A stretch of DNA of 64,000 nucleotides, from NCBI RefSeq assembly GCF_022809775.1, contig NZ_CP094380.1, positions 3,545,902 to 3,609,901 on the forward strand. Reading direction: 5' to 3'. Position numbers and translations under genes: made by a program. The notes under the pieces were generated by a model. The model saw only the letters and a list, made by a program, of their open reading frames with translations, had not been told where the DNA came from and did no database searches. How positions within the stretch are numbered: position 1 is the stretch's first letter; the number at the start of each line of letters is the position of its first letter. Below, in pieces: positions 18,173-28,123 of this stretch. The stretch is from Pseudodesulfovibrio tunisiensis (GTDB lineage: Bacteria > Desulfobacterota > Desulfovibrionia > Desulfovibrionales > Desulfovibrionaceae).

Positions 18173-20542
18173 TTATTTGCTGGTCATGATCCAGACACCG
18201 TCCCATTTGTCCTGTGGCGGATTCTTCAGGAAATGTTCGCATCGCTGGACGTAGAGCTGCGACATGCGGTCGTTGGGATTCGCGGCCAGAGCCTTTTGGA
18301 AGAGGGGGAGCGCCTTGTTCCAGTCTCCGGCCCGATACAGGGCGAGTCCCCGGGCGAATGCGTCCAGCACTTCATCCATGTTCGAAAAGGTGGCTGGCGT
18401 GTGAAAGTCGAGGATTTCGTGAATCGCGACCGGCCGGGTCTTGCCCTTGACGCGGATGAGATCTGCCTCGCGAATGGTGTAGCCGTTGTGCAGTTCGGCA
18501 AGGGTGAATTCGCTGATCAGGATGTTGGAGCCATAGACCTTGTTCGCACCTTCAAGGCGGGAGGCGAGATTCACGCCGTCGCCGATCACGGTATAGTCCA
18601 TGCGCTTTTCCGAGCCGATGTTGCCGACAACCACCTCGGCGGTATTCAGGCCGATGCCGATGTCCAGCGTCTGCTTGCCGATTTCGAGCCGCTGCCGGTT
18701 GAAGGCGTGCAGGGCGCGCATCATGCGCACGGCAGCAGTGACCGCGTTGTCCGCATCCCGCTCCGTGGGAAAGGGCGCGCCGAACACGGCCATGATTGCA
18801 TCGCCGATGTATTTGTCCAGAATGCCATTGTATTCGAATATGATGTCCACCATGTCCGTGAAATAGTCGTTGAGCATGGACACGGTTTCCTGTGCGCCCA
18901 GACTTTCGGATATGGTGGTGAAACTGCGGATGTCTGAAAAGAAGATGGTAACCGGCTTCATCTGCCCGCCGAGTTCGCTTTCTCCTGCCTCCATGAGCTG
19001 CTCCGCGACTTCCTTGGTCATGTAGCGTGCCAGCGTGCCCTTGAGCCGTTTTTCACCGGTGATGTCGTCAAAGGCGATGAGTGTACCGATGATGGCGTCC
19101 TTGTCGTTGATGAGCGGCAGGGCCGTAAGGTTGACGGAAACCGTCCGGTTGTCCGCAGCCGTCAGTTCCGTGTCCATGACGAGTTCGGGTTTGCGCGTGG
19201 TTGCGGTGTGACACACGGTTTCCGCGACCCAGGCATTGGAACCGGTGAACGCGGTTTCCGGGGAGTGGCCGAGCAGGGCGTTCGCATCCATGCCCAGAAT
19301 TTCCACGGCTCTGCGGTTGCATTTTTCCACCTTGCCTTCCTCGTCCAGGGTAATGAGTCCGCTGGACATGGATTCGAGGATGGATTCGTTGTAGTTTTTC
19401 ATGTTCAGGACGTTTTCGAAGAGCCGGGCGTTCTCGATGGCAATGGCGGCCTGTGCCGAGAATGCCTGAATGCGGCCTTCGTCCTTGGGCGTGAACGGGC
19501 CGTCCTTCTTGTTCAGGGACTGGATCACGCCGATGACGTCGCCTTTCTTGTTCAGCACGGGCATGCATAGAATGGTGTCGGTCCGGTAGCCCGTCTTGCG
19601 GTCGACCTCGGGGTTGAAGCGCGGGTCCGCATAGGCGTCCGGGATGTTCACGGTCTGTCCGGTGGTGAACACGTGCCCGGCAATGCCGAGATGGTTGGGA
19701 AAACGTATCTGCCGGGATTCCACGCCCTGCGCGACCATGGCCCACAGCTCCGAGGTCTTGGGATCGTTCAGGAACAGGGTGGAGCGGTCCGCGCCCAATA
19801 TGGCGGATGCGGTCTGCATGATCCTGGTGATGAGCGGCTGAAGATGGATTTCCGTGGAAATGGCTCGGGTGACCTCGAACATTTCGCGTTCTTCCTTGCG
19901 GGAGCGTTCCACCTCTTCATACAGCTGGGCCTTGATGAGTGCGGCGGATGCCTGTGAGCCCATGGCTTCGAGCATGGACAGGTCGCCCTCCGAGAAATTC
20001 CCTTCGAGCTTGTTGAGAATCTGGATGACACCGATGGGCGTGCCGAATTTGTTCTTGATGGGCGCGGTCAGAATGTTCCGTGTCCGGTATCCGGTCTTAC
20101 GGTCGATGTCCTGATTGAATCGTGGGTCTGCGTAGGCATCCGGTATTATGAGGGATTGATTGTTCGAGAAGACGTTTCCGGCAATGCCTGCCCGATTGGG
20201 AAAGCGGATTTCCCTCGTGCCTTCGCCCATGGCCATGCGGGAAAAGAGTTCACTGGTTCCGGTGTCGTTCAGAAAGATGGTGCCCCGATCCGCATGCAGG
20301 GCCTCGGTGGTGAGAGATACCAGTCTGGAAAAGAGTACATCCAGAGAAAGCGAGTCGGCAAGTCGATTGGAAACTTCAAGAAGTGCGGTGAATTTTTCGA
20401 ATGTTTCCGAAATCTTGTCCAGAAACATTTCCCGATCCCGGGAACTCAGGCTATCCAGAACGCGTCGGATGTCGTCCTGTTGCAGGCGATGGTCAAAGAC
20501 CTGGGAAAGCAGTTCGGGCGCGTAGTCCTGGTATTTTGCCAT
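18173..20542 (-). CDS. GAF-GAF-PAS class III adenylate/guanylate cyclase with TPR-like tail
   Basis: 789 residues, no TM helix. Two tandem GAF domains (about 45-205 and 215-375; both contain FPN(R/H)xGIAGxVF and NIPDAYADPRFN-like stretches), a PAS domain (about 385-505), then a class III cyclase catalytic domain (about 525-715): IFFSDIRSFTTIS and KYIGDAIMAVFG give the two metal-binding Asp, and YTVIGDGVNLASRLEG the substrate region. The C-terminus (about 725-785) has TPR-like helices (ALYRAGDWNKALPLFQKAL). Likely makes cAMP in response to a small molecule bound by the GAF domains; specificity cannot be certain. Monocistronic, convergent with the sigma-54 cluster. Confidence 0.93.
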   Translation of the reverse strand: MAKYQDYAPELLSQVFDHRLQQDDIRRVLDSLSSRDREMFLDKISETFEKFTALLEVSNRLADSLSLDVLFSRLVSLTTEALHADRGTIFLNDTGTSELFSRMAMGEGTREIRFPNRAGIAGNVFSNNQSLIIPDAYADPRFNQDIDRKTGYRTRNILTAPIKNKFGTPIGVIQILNKLEGNFSEGDLSMLEAMGSQASAALIKAQLYEEVERSRKEEREMFEVTRAISTEIHLQPLITRIMQTASAILGADRSTLFLNDPKTSELWAMVAQGVESRQIRFPNHLGIAGHVFTTGQTVNIPDAYADPRFNPEVDRKTGYRTDTILCMPVLNKKGDVIGVIQSLNKKDGPFTPKDEGRIQAFSAQAAIAIENARLFENVLNMKNYNESILESMSSGLITLDEEGKVEKCNRRAVEILGMDANALLGHSPETAFTGSNAWVAETVCHTATTRKPELVMDTELTAADNRTVSVNLTALPLINDKDAIIGTLIAFDDITGEKRLKGTLARYMTKEVAEQLMEAGESELGGQMKPVTIFFSDIRSFTTISESLGAQETVSMLNDYFTDMVDIIFEYNGILDKYIGDAIMAVFGAPFPTERDADNAVTAAVRMMRALHAFNRQRLEIGKQTLDIGIGLNTAEVVVGNIGSEKRMDYTVIGDGVNLASRLEGANKVYGSNILISEFTLAELHNGYTIREADLIRVKGKTRPVAIHEILDFHTPATFSNMDEVLDAFARGLALYRAGDWNKALPLFQKALAANPNDRMSQLYVQRCEHFLKNPPQDKWDGVWIMTSK

Positions 20543-20597
20543 ATTCCTTCATACGCACATGACACAGTCAAGGCAAGGGGGCGGATACATTTGGGAA

Positions 20598-22874
20598 TCA
20601 TTCCCGTCGTGCTGCGAAGCGCGCCACGGTTCGCAGTACGCTTGCCTTGCTTACCGGCTTGGAAAGATAGGAGGTGCATCCTGCCTGGCGGCATTTGTTC
20701 CGGTCTTCGGTGAAGGCGTTTGCCGTGACTGCGATGATCGGGGTGGGAGGCAGAGCATTGGCCTCCTCGTATTCGCGGATCATGCGAGTGGATTCATACC
20801 CGTCCATTACCGGCATCTGGATGTCCATGAGCACAAGATCGTAATGTCCGGCAATGAATTTCTCCAAGGCTTCCTGACCGTTCTCCGCGAACTCGATGCC
20901 GCAGCCTGCATTTTTCAGGTAGAGTTCGATAAGTGCCTGGTTGCTTTCCGAATCCTCGGCAACGAGCACCAAGGGAGCGCGATGGCTGAGCAGGTCCCGA
21001 AGTTCCTCCACGCTTTCCGTGGGCTCCGGAGGAAGTTCCGCCGGCATTTCCACGAGCTCCGGGGTCAGGGAGAAATGGAACCGGGCCCCCTTGCCCGGGG
21101 TGCTTTGCAGGAGCAGTTCACCGCCCATGAGGTGGACGAGCTTGCGCGATATGGCGAGCCCCAGTCCGGTTCCGCCATATTCGCGCGTGGTGGAGGAATC
21201 CGCCTGGGTGAAGCGTTCGAATATTTCGGTCTGGGCCTCTTCGGGAATGCCGATGCCCGTGTCCGAGACCGAGAAGGTCAGCGCGTTGTCCGGTGCGCCC
21301 GGTTCGTGTGTGACGCTCAGGACAACCTCGCCGTCTTCCGTGAATTTGACGCCGTTGTCGATGAGGTTGACCAGAACCTGCCGGATGCGAAACGGGTCGC
21401 CAAGGAACCGTTCCGGCAGGTCGGGATCGATTTCAATGCGCAGCCGCAGTCCCTTCTTGTGCACTCTGGCCTCGACAAGGGAGCGGGTGCGTTCGATCAG
21501 GGATTTCAGGTCGACGGTCGTGGTCTCCAGTCGTATCTGGCCCGCCTCGATCTTGGACAGGTCGAGGACGTCATTGATGATGCCGAGGAGCATCTCGCCG
21601 GAAGACTGAAATATTTCAATGTATTGTCGCTGCTCATTTGTCGGATTTGTTTCCAGCATGAGGTCGGCCATGCCCAGAATGGTGTTCATGGGCGTACGGA
21701 TTTCATGGCTCATGCCTGCCAGAAAATCGCTTTTTGCCCGGTCCGCCGCTTCTGCGGCATCCTTGGCCCGGGCCAGTTCGGCTTCGGTCCTGATCCGGTC
21801 CTGCACCTCCCGGGCCATGTTCTCGTTGGCTCTTTCAAGCTGTTGCGTCCGTTCGGCCAGCGCGGACATGAGCTTGCCCGTATGTTCCACTGCCGCGCGG
21901 ATTTCATCCATTTCCCGGATGCGCGCTCTGGGCTGGGTCAGCGGGGAACCGTTTTCCATGCTGCGCAGGCCATGGACATAGGAAACAATGGGCTTCACGA
22001 GGTTTCGGCTGGTGAAATACACGAGCACGAGAAGGATGAGCAGGAAAAAGCCGAAACCGGCAAGCGTGGTATATTGGACTCTGGCCGCGTTGGCCGAGAT
22101 CATGGTGAAGCTGTCGCTGGCCGTGACCGCCGCATTGATCGAGAGATTGTCGGCGAGCTGTTCCAGATTCCGATTCACGCGTTTCCAGAGCGAGCGGCAT
22201 TTGTCCTCATCCGCAAGGACCTGGGTACGCAGGGCGAGATAGGTCTTGGCCTTGGCCAGCAGGGCGTCCTGAGGTCCGGAGAGTTGGCCGAGCTGCGGAA
22301 TGAACTGAAGCAGCAGCTTCTTCTGCTGCTTCAGTTCCTGCATGGTGTTGGCCTTGTCCGTCCTGTAGAGCAGATTGACCAGCGTGATGCTGTCGGGCAG
22401 GGATTCGAGAATTCGGCTGTCCGCTCCGCCGGGCAGGAACGTGCGGATTATTTCGTCCGCCTTGGCTTGCGCGTCATCCTGTGCAAGCCGGAATTTGTAG
22501 ATGGAATCAATGTCCGAATATGCCTCCAGCACAGTACTGTTGACCCGGGCGTCCTTTTCGAACACCGAGTCCTGGGACAGGATGCGGGCGGCCAGCTTGA
22601 ATTGTCGTCTGACCTGCCGGGAGCGGGATTGGTATACGGTTTCCGCGAACCGGCCCAGACGTTCCAGATTCACGGCGGTCCGCTGGCGGCTGATGACCTC
22701 GGGCAGCACGGCGTCCCGCGTGTTCGTGGCCAGATTCGTGATGTCGGACAGGGATTGGAATACCACCAGACCGAAGGCAAGCAGCGTGACCAGAACGATG
22801 ACGGAGTAGGCTGCCACGGTCGGAACAAGGCCGGGGCGCGAGGTCGTCGAGAATATCTTGCTGTCAGGACTCAA
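20598..22874 (-). CDS. hybrid sensor histidine kinase with C-terminal receiver (TorS/BarA type)
   Basis: 758 residues. TM1 (about 20-42), a helical periplasmic domain (about 43-270), TM2 (about 272-292), HAMP/coiled coil, HisKA with [18 protein letters not shown], HATPase with [17 protein letters not shown] and TGLGLAIS, and a receiver (about 640-755) with D in [13 protein letters not shown]. No HPt or DNA-binding output. The start lies 20 bases after the stop of a solute-binding protein gene, so the pair probably works as a periplasmic-binding-protein-assisted sensor, as TorT/TorS do. Confidence 0.92.
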   Translation of the reverse strand: MSPDSKIFSTTSRPGLVPTVAAYSVIVLVTLLAFGLVVFQSLSDITNLATNTRDAVLPEVISRQRTAVNLERLGRFAETVYQSRSRQVRRQFKLAARILSQDSVFEKDARVNSTVLEAYSDIDSIYKFRLAQDDAQAKADEIIRTFLPGGADSRILESLPDSITLVNLLYRTDKANTMQELKQQKKLLLQFIPQLGQLSGPQDALLAKAKTYLALRTQVLADEDKCRSLWKRVNRNLEQLADNLSINAAVTASDSFTMISANAARVQYTTLAGFGFFLLILLVLVYFTSRNLVKPIVSYVHGLRSMENGSPLTQPRARIREMDEIRAAVEHTGKLMSALAERTQQLERANENMAREVQDRIRTEAELARAKDAAEAADRAKSDFLAGMSHEIRTPMNTILGMADLMLETNPTNEQRQYIEIFQSSGEMLLGIINDVLDLSKIEAGQIRLETTTVDLKSLIERTRSLVEARVHKKGLRLRIEIDPDLPERFLGDPFRIRQVLVNLIDNGVKFTEDGEVVLSVTHEPGAPDNALTFSVSDTGIGIPEEAQTEIFERFTQADSSTTREYGGTGLGLAISRKLVHLMGGELLLQSTPGKGARFHFSLTPELVEMPAELPPEPTESVEELRDLLSHRAPLVLVAEDSESNQALIELYLKNAGCGIEFAENGQEALEKFIAGHYDLVLMDIQMPVMDGYESTRMIREYEEANALPPTPIIAVTANAFTEDRNKCRQAGCTSYLSKPVSKASVLRTVARFAARRE

Positions 22875-22894
22875 TGCAGGCTCCGTGCGTCGGG

Positions 22895-23659
22895 TCAGTA
22901 GATGCTGAACGGAAAATACTTGCGATTGATCTGATCATAGGTGCCGTTCAGGCGTATTTCCCGGAGCGCCGAGTTCAGGCGTTGGCGCAGGGAATCATTC
23001 CCCTTGCAAACGGCTATCTTGGCCTTGCTGGAGGGGTCGTCGACAGGCAGGGCCGTGCCGGCGAAGTCGAAACGTTTGCCGTCCGGGGACTGGAGAAAAC
23101 TGAATATTACCAGACTGTCCGTGAGCACGGCGTCCACTTTCTGTCGTACAAGCATGTCCAGTGCCATATCCAGAGTGTCCGTGAGCATGACTTGAGACAG
23201 TCTGCTGAAATGGTGTTCAAGATATTCGGCCTGCACCGTGCCGGATTGTGCGGCAAGCTTTTTCCCGGCAAGTCCTTCGGGAGTCTGGGTGAAGGGAATC
23301 CCCTGCCGGGCCACGAACATGGAACGCGAGCGGTAGTAGTCGTCCGTGAAATCGGCCACGCGTTCCCGCTCCGGCGTGCTGGCCATGCTTGCCACGATCA
23401 TGTCGTAACGCCCCTGCGCCAGTCCCGGAAGCAGGTCGTCCCAGTCGGCCGCGAGAATCCGGCAGTCAACGTCCATGGCCTGACACAGGGCGCGGGCTAT
23501 GTCCACGTCGAATCCGGCCGGATGTCCCTGTTCATCCAGATAGTTGAAGGGCGGATAGGCTCCTTCTGTCACCACCTTGAGCATTCCCTCGGCTCGGGCC
23601 GTGGGGATGCTGCCGAGAGACAGAAACAGGAGCACCGCCAGTGCACGGACAAAAGACAT
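22895..23659 (-). CDS. periplasmic solute-binding protein, amino-acid type (SBP_bac_3)
   Basis: 254 residues with a signal peptide ending ARAEG (about residue 23). Family 3 pattern: [48 protein letters not shown], and [15 protein letters not shown] at 23659 has AGGAGA upstream; the earlier in-frame Met would give no signal peptide. No ABC permease or ATPase gene is nearby. The hybrid kinase follows within 20 bases, so this is probably a sensing rather than transport component. Confidence 0.9.
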   Translation of the reverse strand: MSFVRALAVLLFLSLGSIPTARAEGMLKVVTEGAYPPFNYLDEQGHPAGFDVDIARALCQAMDVDCRILAADWDDLLPGLAQGRYDMIVASMASTPERERVADFTDDYYRSRSMFVARQGIPFTQTPEGLAGKKLAAQSGTVQAEYLEHHFSRLSQVMLTDTLDMALDMLVRQKVDAVLTDSLVIFSFLQSPDGKRFDFAGTALPVDDPSSKAKIAVCKGNDSLRQRLNSALREIRLNGTYDQINRKYFPFSIY

Positions 23660-23788
23660 GGATTTTCTCCTGTCGTGAAAGTGTATTGGAACCATTCTAC
23701 ACCATAGATGAAACATTTCAAGGCGAGTAATGCCATGATAAAGCGCGGCCTTGCTTGCTTTTGGCCTCATGCGTGGTAAAAAGGCAGA

Positions 23789-25612
23789 ATGAAGGGACTG
23801 TCAAAATCGATCGGCCCGGCCTTGTTCGCTGCGGGCTTGTCTCCGTTGCTTGCGGGAGATGTCGCGCTTGCGTCTGCGGAACCGGTTGCCTTGCCTTCGG
23901 CCTCGTATCTGTGGCTTTGGGGCATGGTCGGTTTCGGCGTCATCTGTCTTCTGGGCGTGATTGGGACGCTGCATCGCATACGACGCATCGGAACCTCCTT
24001 CCGGGATCGGAACCTGCTGCTCCAGATGCTTATCGACAGCATTTCCAGTCCCATATTCTACAAGTCGCGGGAAGGAGTGTACCTTGGCGGCAACGAGGCC
24101 TTCTACCGCATGCTTGGCAGGACAGCCGAGGAAGTCGTGGGCAGGACCGTGTTCGAGGTGGCCCCCCCGGAGTTGGCGGAGATATATTACAAGGCCGATC
24201 AGGAATTGTACGAGAGCGGCGGGACCCAACGGTATGAAACCAGGGTCCGCTTTGCGGATAATGAAGTGCGCGACGTGTTGTTCACCAAGTCCCTGTTTCA
24301 TGACGGCGCGGGAAAGGTGGCGGGATTGATCGGCGTCATGGTGGACATCTCGCGGCGCAAGAAGGCGGAGCTGGACTTGCAGCAGGCTTACGGCCTGCTG
24401 GAGGCGCGTGTGGAAGAACGGACCCGCGAGCTGGCTCGGGCCGAGAGCGAGGCGAGGCAGCAGCGGGATTACCTGCATCTGATCATCGAATCTTTGGGTC
24501 ACGGCCTGCTCGTCATCAATGCTCGGGACTACCGCATCCTGCTCGCCAACTCTTCGGCGCGCAAATACGGCGATCCTCTGGGAAAGCGGTGTCACGAGGT
24601 GGCGCACGGCAGCTCGGTGCCGTGCGCGACGGAGGGGCACACCTGCCCGCTGGATGAAGTGGTTCGGACCGGAAAGCCGGTGGTCGTGGAACACATCCAT
24701 GAATTGCCTGTTTCCGGGACGCAGTATGTGGAGGTACACGCGCATCCTGTCTTCGACGACAACGGTGAAGTGAGCGCCATCATTGAAAACTGTCTGGACA
24801 TCACCGAGCGCAAGCAGGCCGAGATGGCCATGGTCGAGGCCCGGGACATGGCTGAACGGACCAGCTCGCTCATGTCCGAGTTCCTGACGACCGTGTCGCA
24901 TGAACTGCGAACCCCGCTGACCTCGGTTCAGGGATTCGCCAAGCTCATCGCCAGAAATTTCGATACGCACTTCATGCCCCTGTGCGTCGGGGAGGCGGAA
25001 TTGACCCGGCGGGCGCTGCGCATTCGGGAGAACCTGAACATCATCCTTTCCGAGGGAGACAGGCTCATTCATCTGGTCAACGAAAATCTCGATCTTTCCA
25101 GGTTGGAATCGGGCCGGGCCATCTGGAGCATGGAAAAGAGTCGACCAGCCGAGATGGCGGAACGCGCTGTCATGTCCATGCGCGTGCTGCTGGATGATTC
25201 CGGGCTTGAGTTTTCCGTGGAAGCGGCTTCGGACCTGCCGGACATCGAGTGCGATCCGGACCGGATTCATCAGGTGCTGGTGAATCTGCTTTCCAATGCC
25301 GTGAAGTTCACGCCTCGTGGCAGTGTGCGCATCGAGGTCGCTGCGGTGGAAGAGGGGGTTCGGTTCAGTGTTCGCGATACCGGGCCGGGCATTCCGGAAG
25401 CCGAGTACGAAAACGTGTTCAGCAAATTCGGCCAGCTTGGAAACAAGTTGACGGAAAAGCCGCAGGGGACCGGGCTGGGGTTGCCCATCTGCCGGGAGAT
25501 CGTGCGCCGTCACGGCGGATTCATCTGGGTGGAAAGCGAAGTGGGCAAGGGAAGCGAGTTCGTCTTTGTCCTGCCGCTGGTCCCGCCGGAAAGGCTTCAG
25601 GAGCAGGACTGA
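23789..25612 (+). CDS. membrane-anchored PAS-PAS sensor histidine kinase
   Basis: 607 residues. N-terminal hydrophobic region (about 8-28 and 40-62, probably two TM helices), two PAS domains (about 75-195 and 225-350; the second has Cys pairs in KRCHEVAHGSSVPC and EGHTCPLDE), HisKA (TTVSHELRTPLTSVQGF) and HATPase (NLLSNAVKFT, DTGPGIP, GTGLGLPI). No receiver is attached. Divergent from the solute-binding-protein operon; its 3-prime end overlaps the convergent DinB-like gene by 16 bases. Confidence 0.9.
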   Translation: MKGLSKSIGPALFAAGLSPLLAGDVALASAEPVALPSASYLWLWGMVGFGVICLLGVIGTLHRIRRIGTSFRDRNLLLQMLIDSISSPIFYKSREGVYLGGNEAFYRMLGRTAEEVVGRTVFEVAPPELAEIYYKADQELYESGGTQRYETRVRFADNEVRDVLFTKSLFHDGAGKVAGLIGVMVDISRRKKAELDLQQAYGLLEARVEERTRELARAESEARQQRDYLHLIIESLGHGLLVINARDYRILLANSSARKYGDPLGKRCHEVAHGSSVPCATEGHTCPLDEVVRTGKPVVVEHIHELPVSGTQYVEVHAHPVFDDNGEVSAIIENCLDITERKQAEMAMVEARDMAERTSSLMSEFLTTVSHELRTPLTSVQGFAKLIARNFDTHFMPLCVGEAELTRRALRIRENLNIILSEGDRLIHLVNENLDLSRLESGRAIWSMEKSRPAEMAERAVMSMRVLLDDSGLEFSVEAASDLPDIECDPDRIHQVLVNLLSNAVKFTPRGSVRIEVAAVEEGVRFSVRDTGPGIPEAEYENVFSKFGQLGNKLTEKPQGTGLGLPICREIVRRHGGFIWVESEVGKGSEFVFVLPLVPPERLQEQD

Positions 25613-26157
25613 GCTGCGGACAGTCCGTGGCGAACGGCCCGGGCAAGCTGCTGTTCGTGCGCTCTGGCATGCAGCACCGCCAGGCGCAAGGCCTGTTCCA
25701 TGGTGAGCTGGCCCGCAACGGGATGATGAAAGTTCGGGTAACGCAATTCCGCGTTCGTTGCCTGCTGGGCATATTGTCGAAGCCATGCGAGATTTTCTCC
25801 CCACATGGAGGCGAGTGCCCCGAGTGGCAATGCGCCGGAGGGCATCATGTCCGGCGATGCCAGCGGGACCGGGATGCGCCAGCGCAGGGCAAGCCCGACT
25901 CCCGAGCATTTCAGGGAGGCGAGCAGGGAAGCTCCGCTGGGGAGCGTCTCGGAAAAATCGTTGAAAGGCTCGCGGAGCACGGATTGTTCCGCCAGAATCA
26001 GGTGTTCGATTACCATGAGCGGCGACCAGTGTCCTGCGTTGCAATGGTTCAGCACGCGCAGGGGGAGGCCCTCTACCGAGGAGAGCAGGTCCTTGCGCAT
26101 TTCATCGAGGTTTTCGGCCTGCGCCTCGACATTGATTCGGGCATCACTGCGTTGCAT
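25597..26157 (-). CDS. DinB-family protein
   Basis: 186 residues with the four-helix layout of the DinB/YfiT superfamily: HWSPLMVIEHLILAEQSV early and HPVAGQLTMEQALRLAVLHA, RAHEQQL late. The three His usually binding a metal have plausible counterparts (H in VIEHL, and HARAHEQ). Members act as thiol-dependent transferases or are uncharacterised. Transcribed alone; it overlaps the end of the convergent PAS kinase. Confidence 0.75.
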   Translation of the reverse strand: MQRSDARINVEAQAENLDEMRKDLLSSVEGLPLRVLNHCNAGHWSPLMVIEHLILAEQSVLREPFNDFSETLPSGASLLASLKCSGVGLALRWRIPVPLASPDMMPSGALPLGALASMWGENLAWLRQYAQQATNAELRYPNFHHPVAGQLTMEQALRLAVLHARAHEQQLARAVRHGLSAAQSCS

Positions 26158-26202
26158 TTGTTCGGTCTATCCTTTTCGTTTCCTCGGGAAAAGCCGGATA
26201 AC

Positions 26203-26241
26203 GGAAGAAAAGGCCCGGCCCGCAAGTGCGGACCGGGCCTT
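26203..26241 (-). terminator. rho-independent terminator of the acyl-CoA synthetase gene
   Basis: AAGGCCCGG (26210-26218) pairs with CCGGGCCTT (26233-26241). On the minus strand the stem is followed by TTTTCTTCC. It lies 22 bases after the acyl-CoA synthetase stop. Confidence 0.8.
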
Positions 26242-26262
26242 TGAATGCATTGTCGCGGCACG

Positions 26263-27978
26263 CTACCGTTCGGTATCGTGCTTGTCCAGATACAGGAAAC
26301 GCTTGATCTTCTGCGTCGGTGTCTTTTCAAAGGGTTCGGCCTGTTCCATGATGCGCTGCACCCGGGCAAAGGAGGAAACCTTCTTGTTCACGCGCTTGCG
26401 GATGTCCTCAAGCATGGATTGCACCTTTTCGCGCACCTTGGATTCGATCATCTTGCCTACGCCGAAGGCCTCGTCCAGAGCATCGTAATTGAGATGGACG
26501 CGGGCGAAGAGCTGGTTCTCCCGGCTGAAGACCAGTGATTCCAGCACATAGTCGCAGGCATTGATCACGGACTCCACTTCTTCGGGGTAGATGTTTTCCC
26601 CGCTGGGGCCGATGATCACGTTCTTGATGCGTCCGCGGATGAAACAGTATCCGTCCTGATCGAAATAGCCGAGGTCGCCGGTCTTGAGCCAGCCGTCCTC
26701 GGTGAAGGTGTCCTCGGTATCCTTGGGCGCCTTGTAGTAGCCCTGCATGATGTTCGGACCCTTGGCCAGAATTTCGCCTTCCCCGGTCTTGGGGTCCGGA
26801 TTCTCCAGCATGAGCTGTACGCCCGGAACCGGGGGGCCGCAGGAACGGAGCTTCTGCCGTCCCGGGCCGATGCCCGCCAGCATGGGCGCGGCTTCGGTCA
26901 TGCCGTACCCGATGGCGTAGGGCATTCCGGCCTCGGCCAGGAATTCCTCCACTTCCGGGGACAGGGCCGCGCCACCTATGCACATGCACCGGAGTTCGCC
27001 GCCAAAGGCATCGAGCAGTTTCCTGCCTGCCACCTGAAACAGTTTTTTCCGGGCCGCTCCCAGACGCATGATGCTGCCGACCAGTCCCTTGCCCGAAAGC
27101 TTCGGTCTGATGCGGTTGCGATAGATTTTTTCAATGATGAGCGGAACGATGAGCAGGAACGTCGGCTTGATTTCGGCCATGGCCGGAAGCAGGGTGCGGG
27201 GGCTCGGCGGCTTCTGGAGATAGTAGACCGCCACGCCGCAGAGTACGGGCAGGACCAGCCCCAGAGTGCATTCGTAGGTATGCGCCATGGGCAGAACCGA
27301 CAGCATGCGGTCATCGTCCCGGATGTCCACCATGGATTGGCCTGCAAGGGCGTTGGAAACGATGTTCCGGTGGGTCAGGATGACGCCCTTGGAATGGCCC
27401 GTGGTGCCCGAGGTATAGAGAATGGCGGCCACGTCGTCCGGGCTGATTTCGAATGGTTTGCCTCTGTCCATGAGCTTGCGCGCGGCTTCGCCCCATTTGT
27501 TCATCTGCTCGCGGGCCGCGGCCACTGCCTCGCCAAAGGTGGTTTCCGGCTCTTCGCTGCCCGGAATGGAAAAGTCGTCGAGCACGAACAGGGTTTCCAG
27601 ATCCGGCAGGTTGCCCTCCTCCACCTTGTGGAGAAAGCGTCTGGATGCAAACGCGGCCTTGGCCTCGGAGTGGCGAATGATGTGGTGTACCGCAGTCTCG
27701 TGGAATTCCTGAAGAATGGGAACAATGATCGCGCCCATGGTGGTGACTGCGAAATAGGCCGCGCCCCAGTTGGGCATGTTTTCGCCGATGATGGCCACCT
27801 TGTCGCCCGGGCGGATGCCCTGATTGCGCAACAGGGTTTGCACTCCGGCGACGCGCTCCGCAAATTCGGAGAACGTAAGGGACTGACCGCCCACAAAGGA
27901 AAAGGCGGGACGGTCCCGGAACCGCTCGGCAGCGGCTTCCAACACTTCTTTCAGTGTCTGGATATCTGTTGAATTCAC
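26263..27978 (-). CDS. long-chain fatty-acid-CoA ligase (AMP-forming)
   Basis: 571 residues of the ANL adenylating superfamily. AMP-binding P-loop ILYTSGTTGHSKGVILTHRN (about 188-207), YGMTEAAPML (about 358-367), and KTGDLGYFDQDGYCFIRGRI with the hinge near 435-455. The expected catalytic Lys region near the C-terminus (TPTQKIKRFLYL) is present. Activates fatty acids to acyl-CoA via acyl-AMP; membrane-associated in most relatives. Single gene with its own terminator. Confidence 0.92.
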   Translation of the reverse strand: MNSTDIQTLKEVLEAAAERFRDRPAFSFVGGQSLTFSEFAERVAGVQTLLRNQGIRPGDKVAIIGENMPNWGAAYFAVTTMGAIIVPILQEFHETAVHHIIRHSEAKAAFASRRFLHKVEEGNLPDLETLFVLDDFSIPGSEEPETTFGEAVAAAREQMNKWGEAARKLMDRGKPFEISPDDVAAILYTSGTTGHSKGVILTHRNIVSNALAGQSMVDIRDDDRMLSVLPMAHTYECTLGLVLPVLCGVAVYYLQKPPSPRTLLPAMAEIKPTFLLIVPLIIEKIYRNRIRPKLSGKGLVGSIMRLGAARKKLFQVAGRKLLDAFGGELRCMCIGGAALSPEVEEFLAEAGMPYAIGYGMTEAAPMLAGIGPGRQKLRSCGPPVPGVQLMLENPDPKTGEGEILAKGPNIMQGYYKAPKDTEDTFTEDGWLKTGDLGYFDQDGYCFIRGRIKNVIIGPSGENIYPEEVESVINACDYVLESLVFSRENQLFARVHLNYDALDEAFGVGKMIESKVREKVQSMLEDIRKRVNKKVSSFARVQRIMEQAEPFEKTPTQKIKRFLYLDKHDTER

Positions 27979-28123
27979 TAGAAAACTCCCGGGTTCTATT
28001 GCACGGGCCAGCCCGAATCGGAATTCGTGGGTCGTCCGCGCCCGGAAGGCATACCATTTCAGCGGACGGGGTCAAGCATGAGTATGCGCCATCGGATACT
28101 TCAGCTTGATTCGCAAAAGGGAA

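Noticed and set aside
20559..25612. Long frames opposite the hybrid kinase and PAS kinase genes (20559-22901 plus, 23801-26044 minus)
   Set aside because: High GC content makes long antisense frames; kinase motifs show the real strand.
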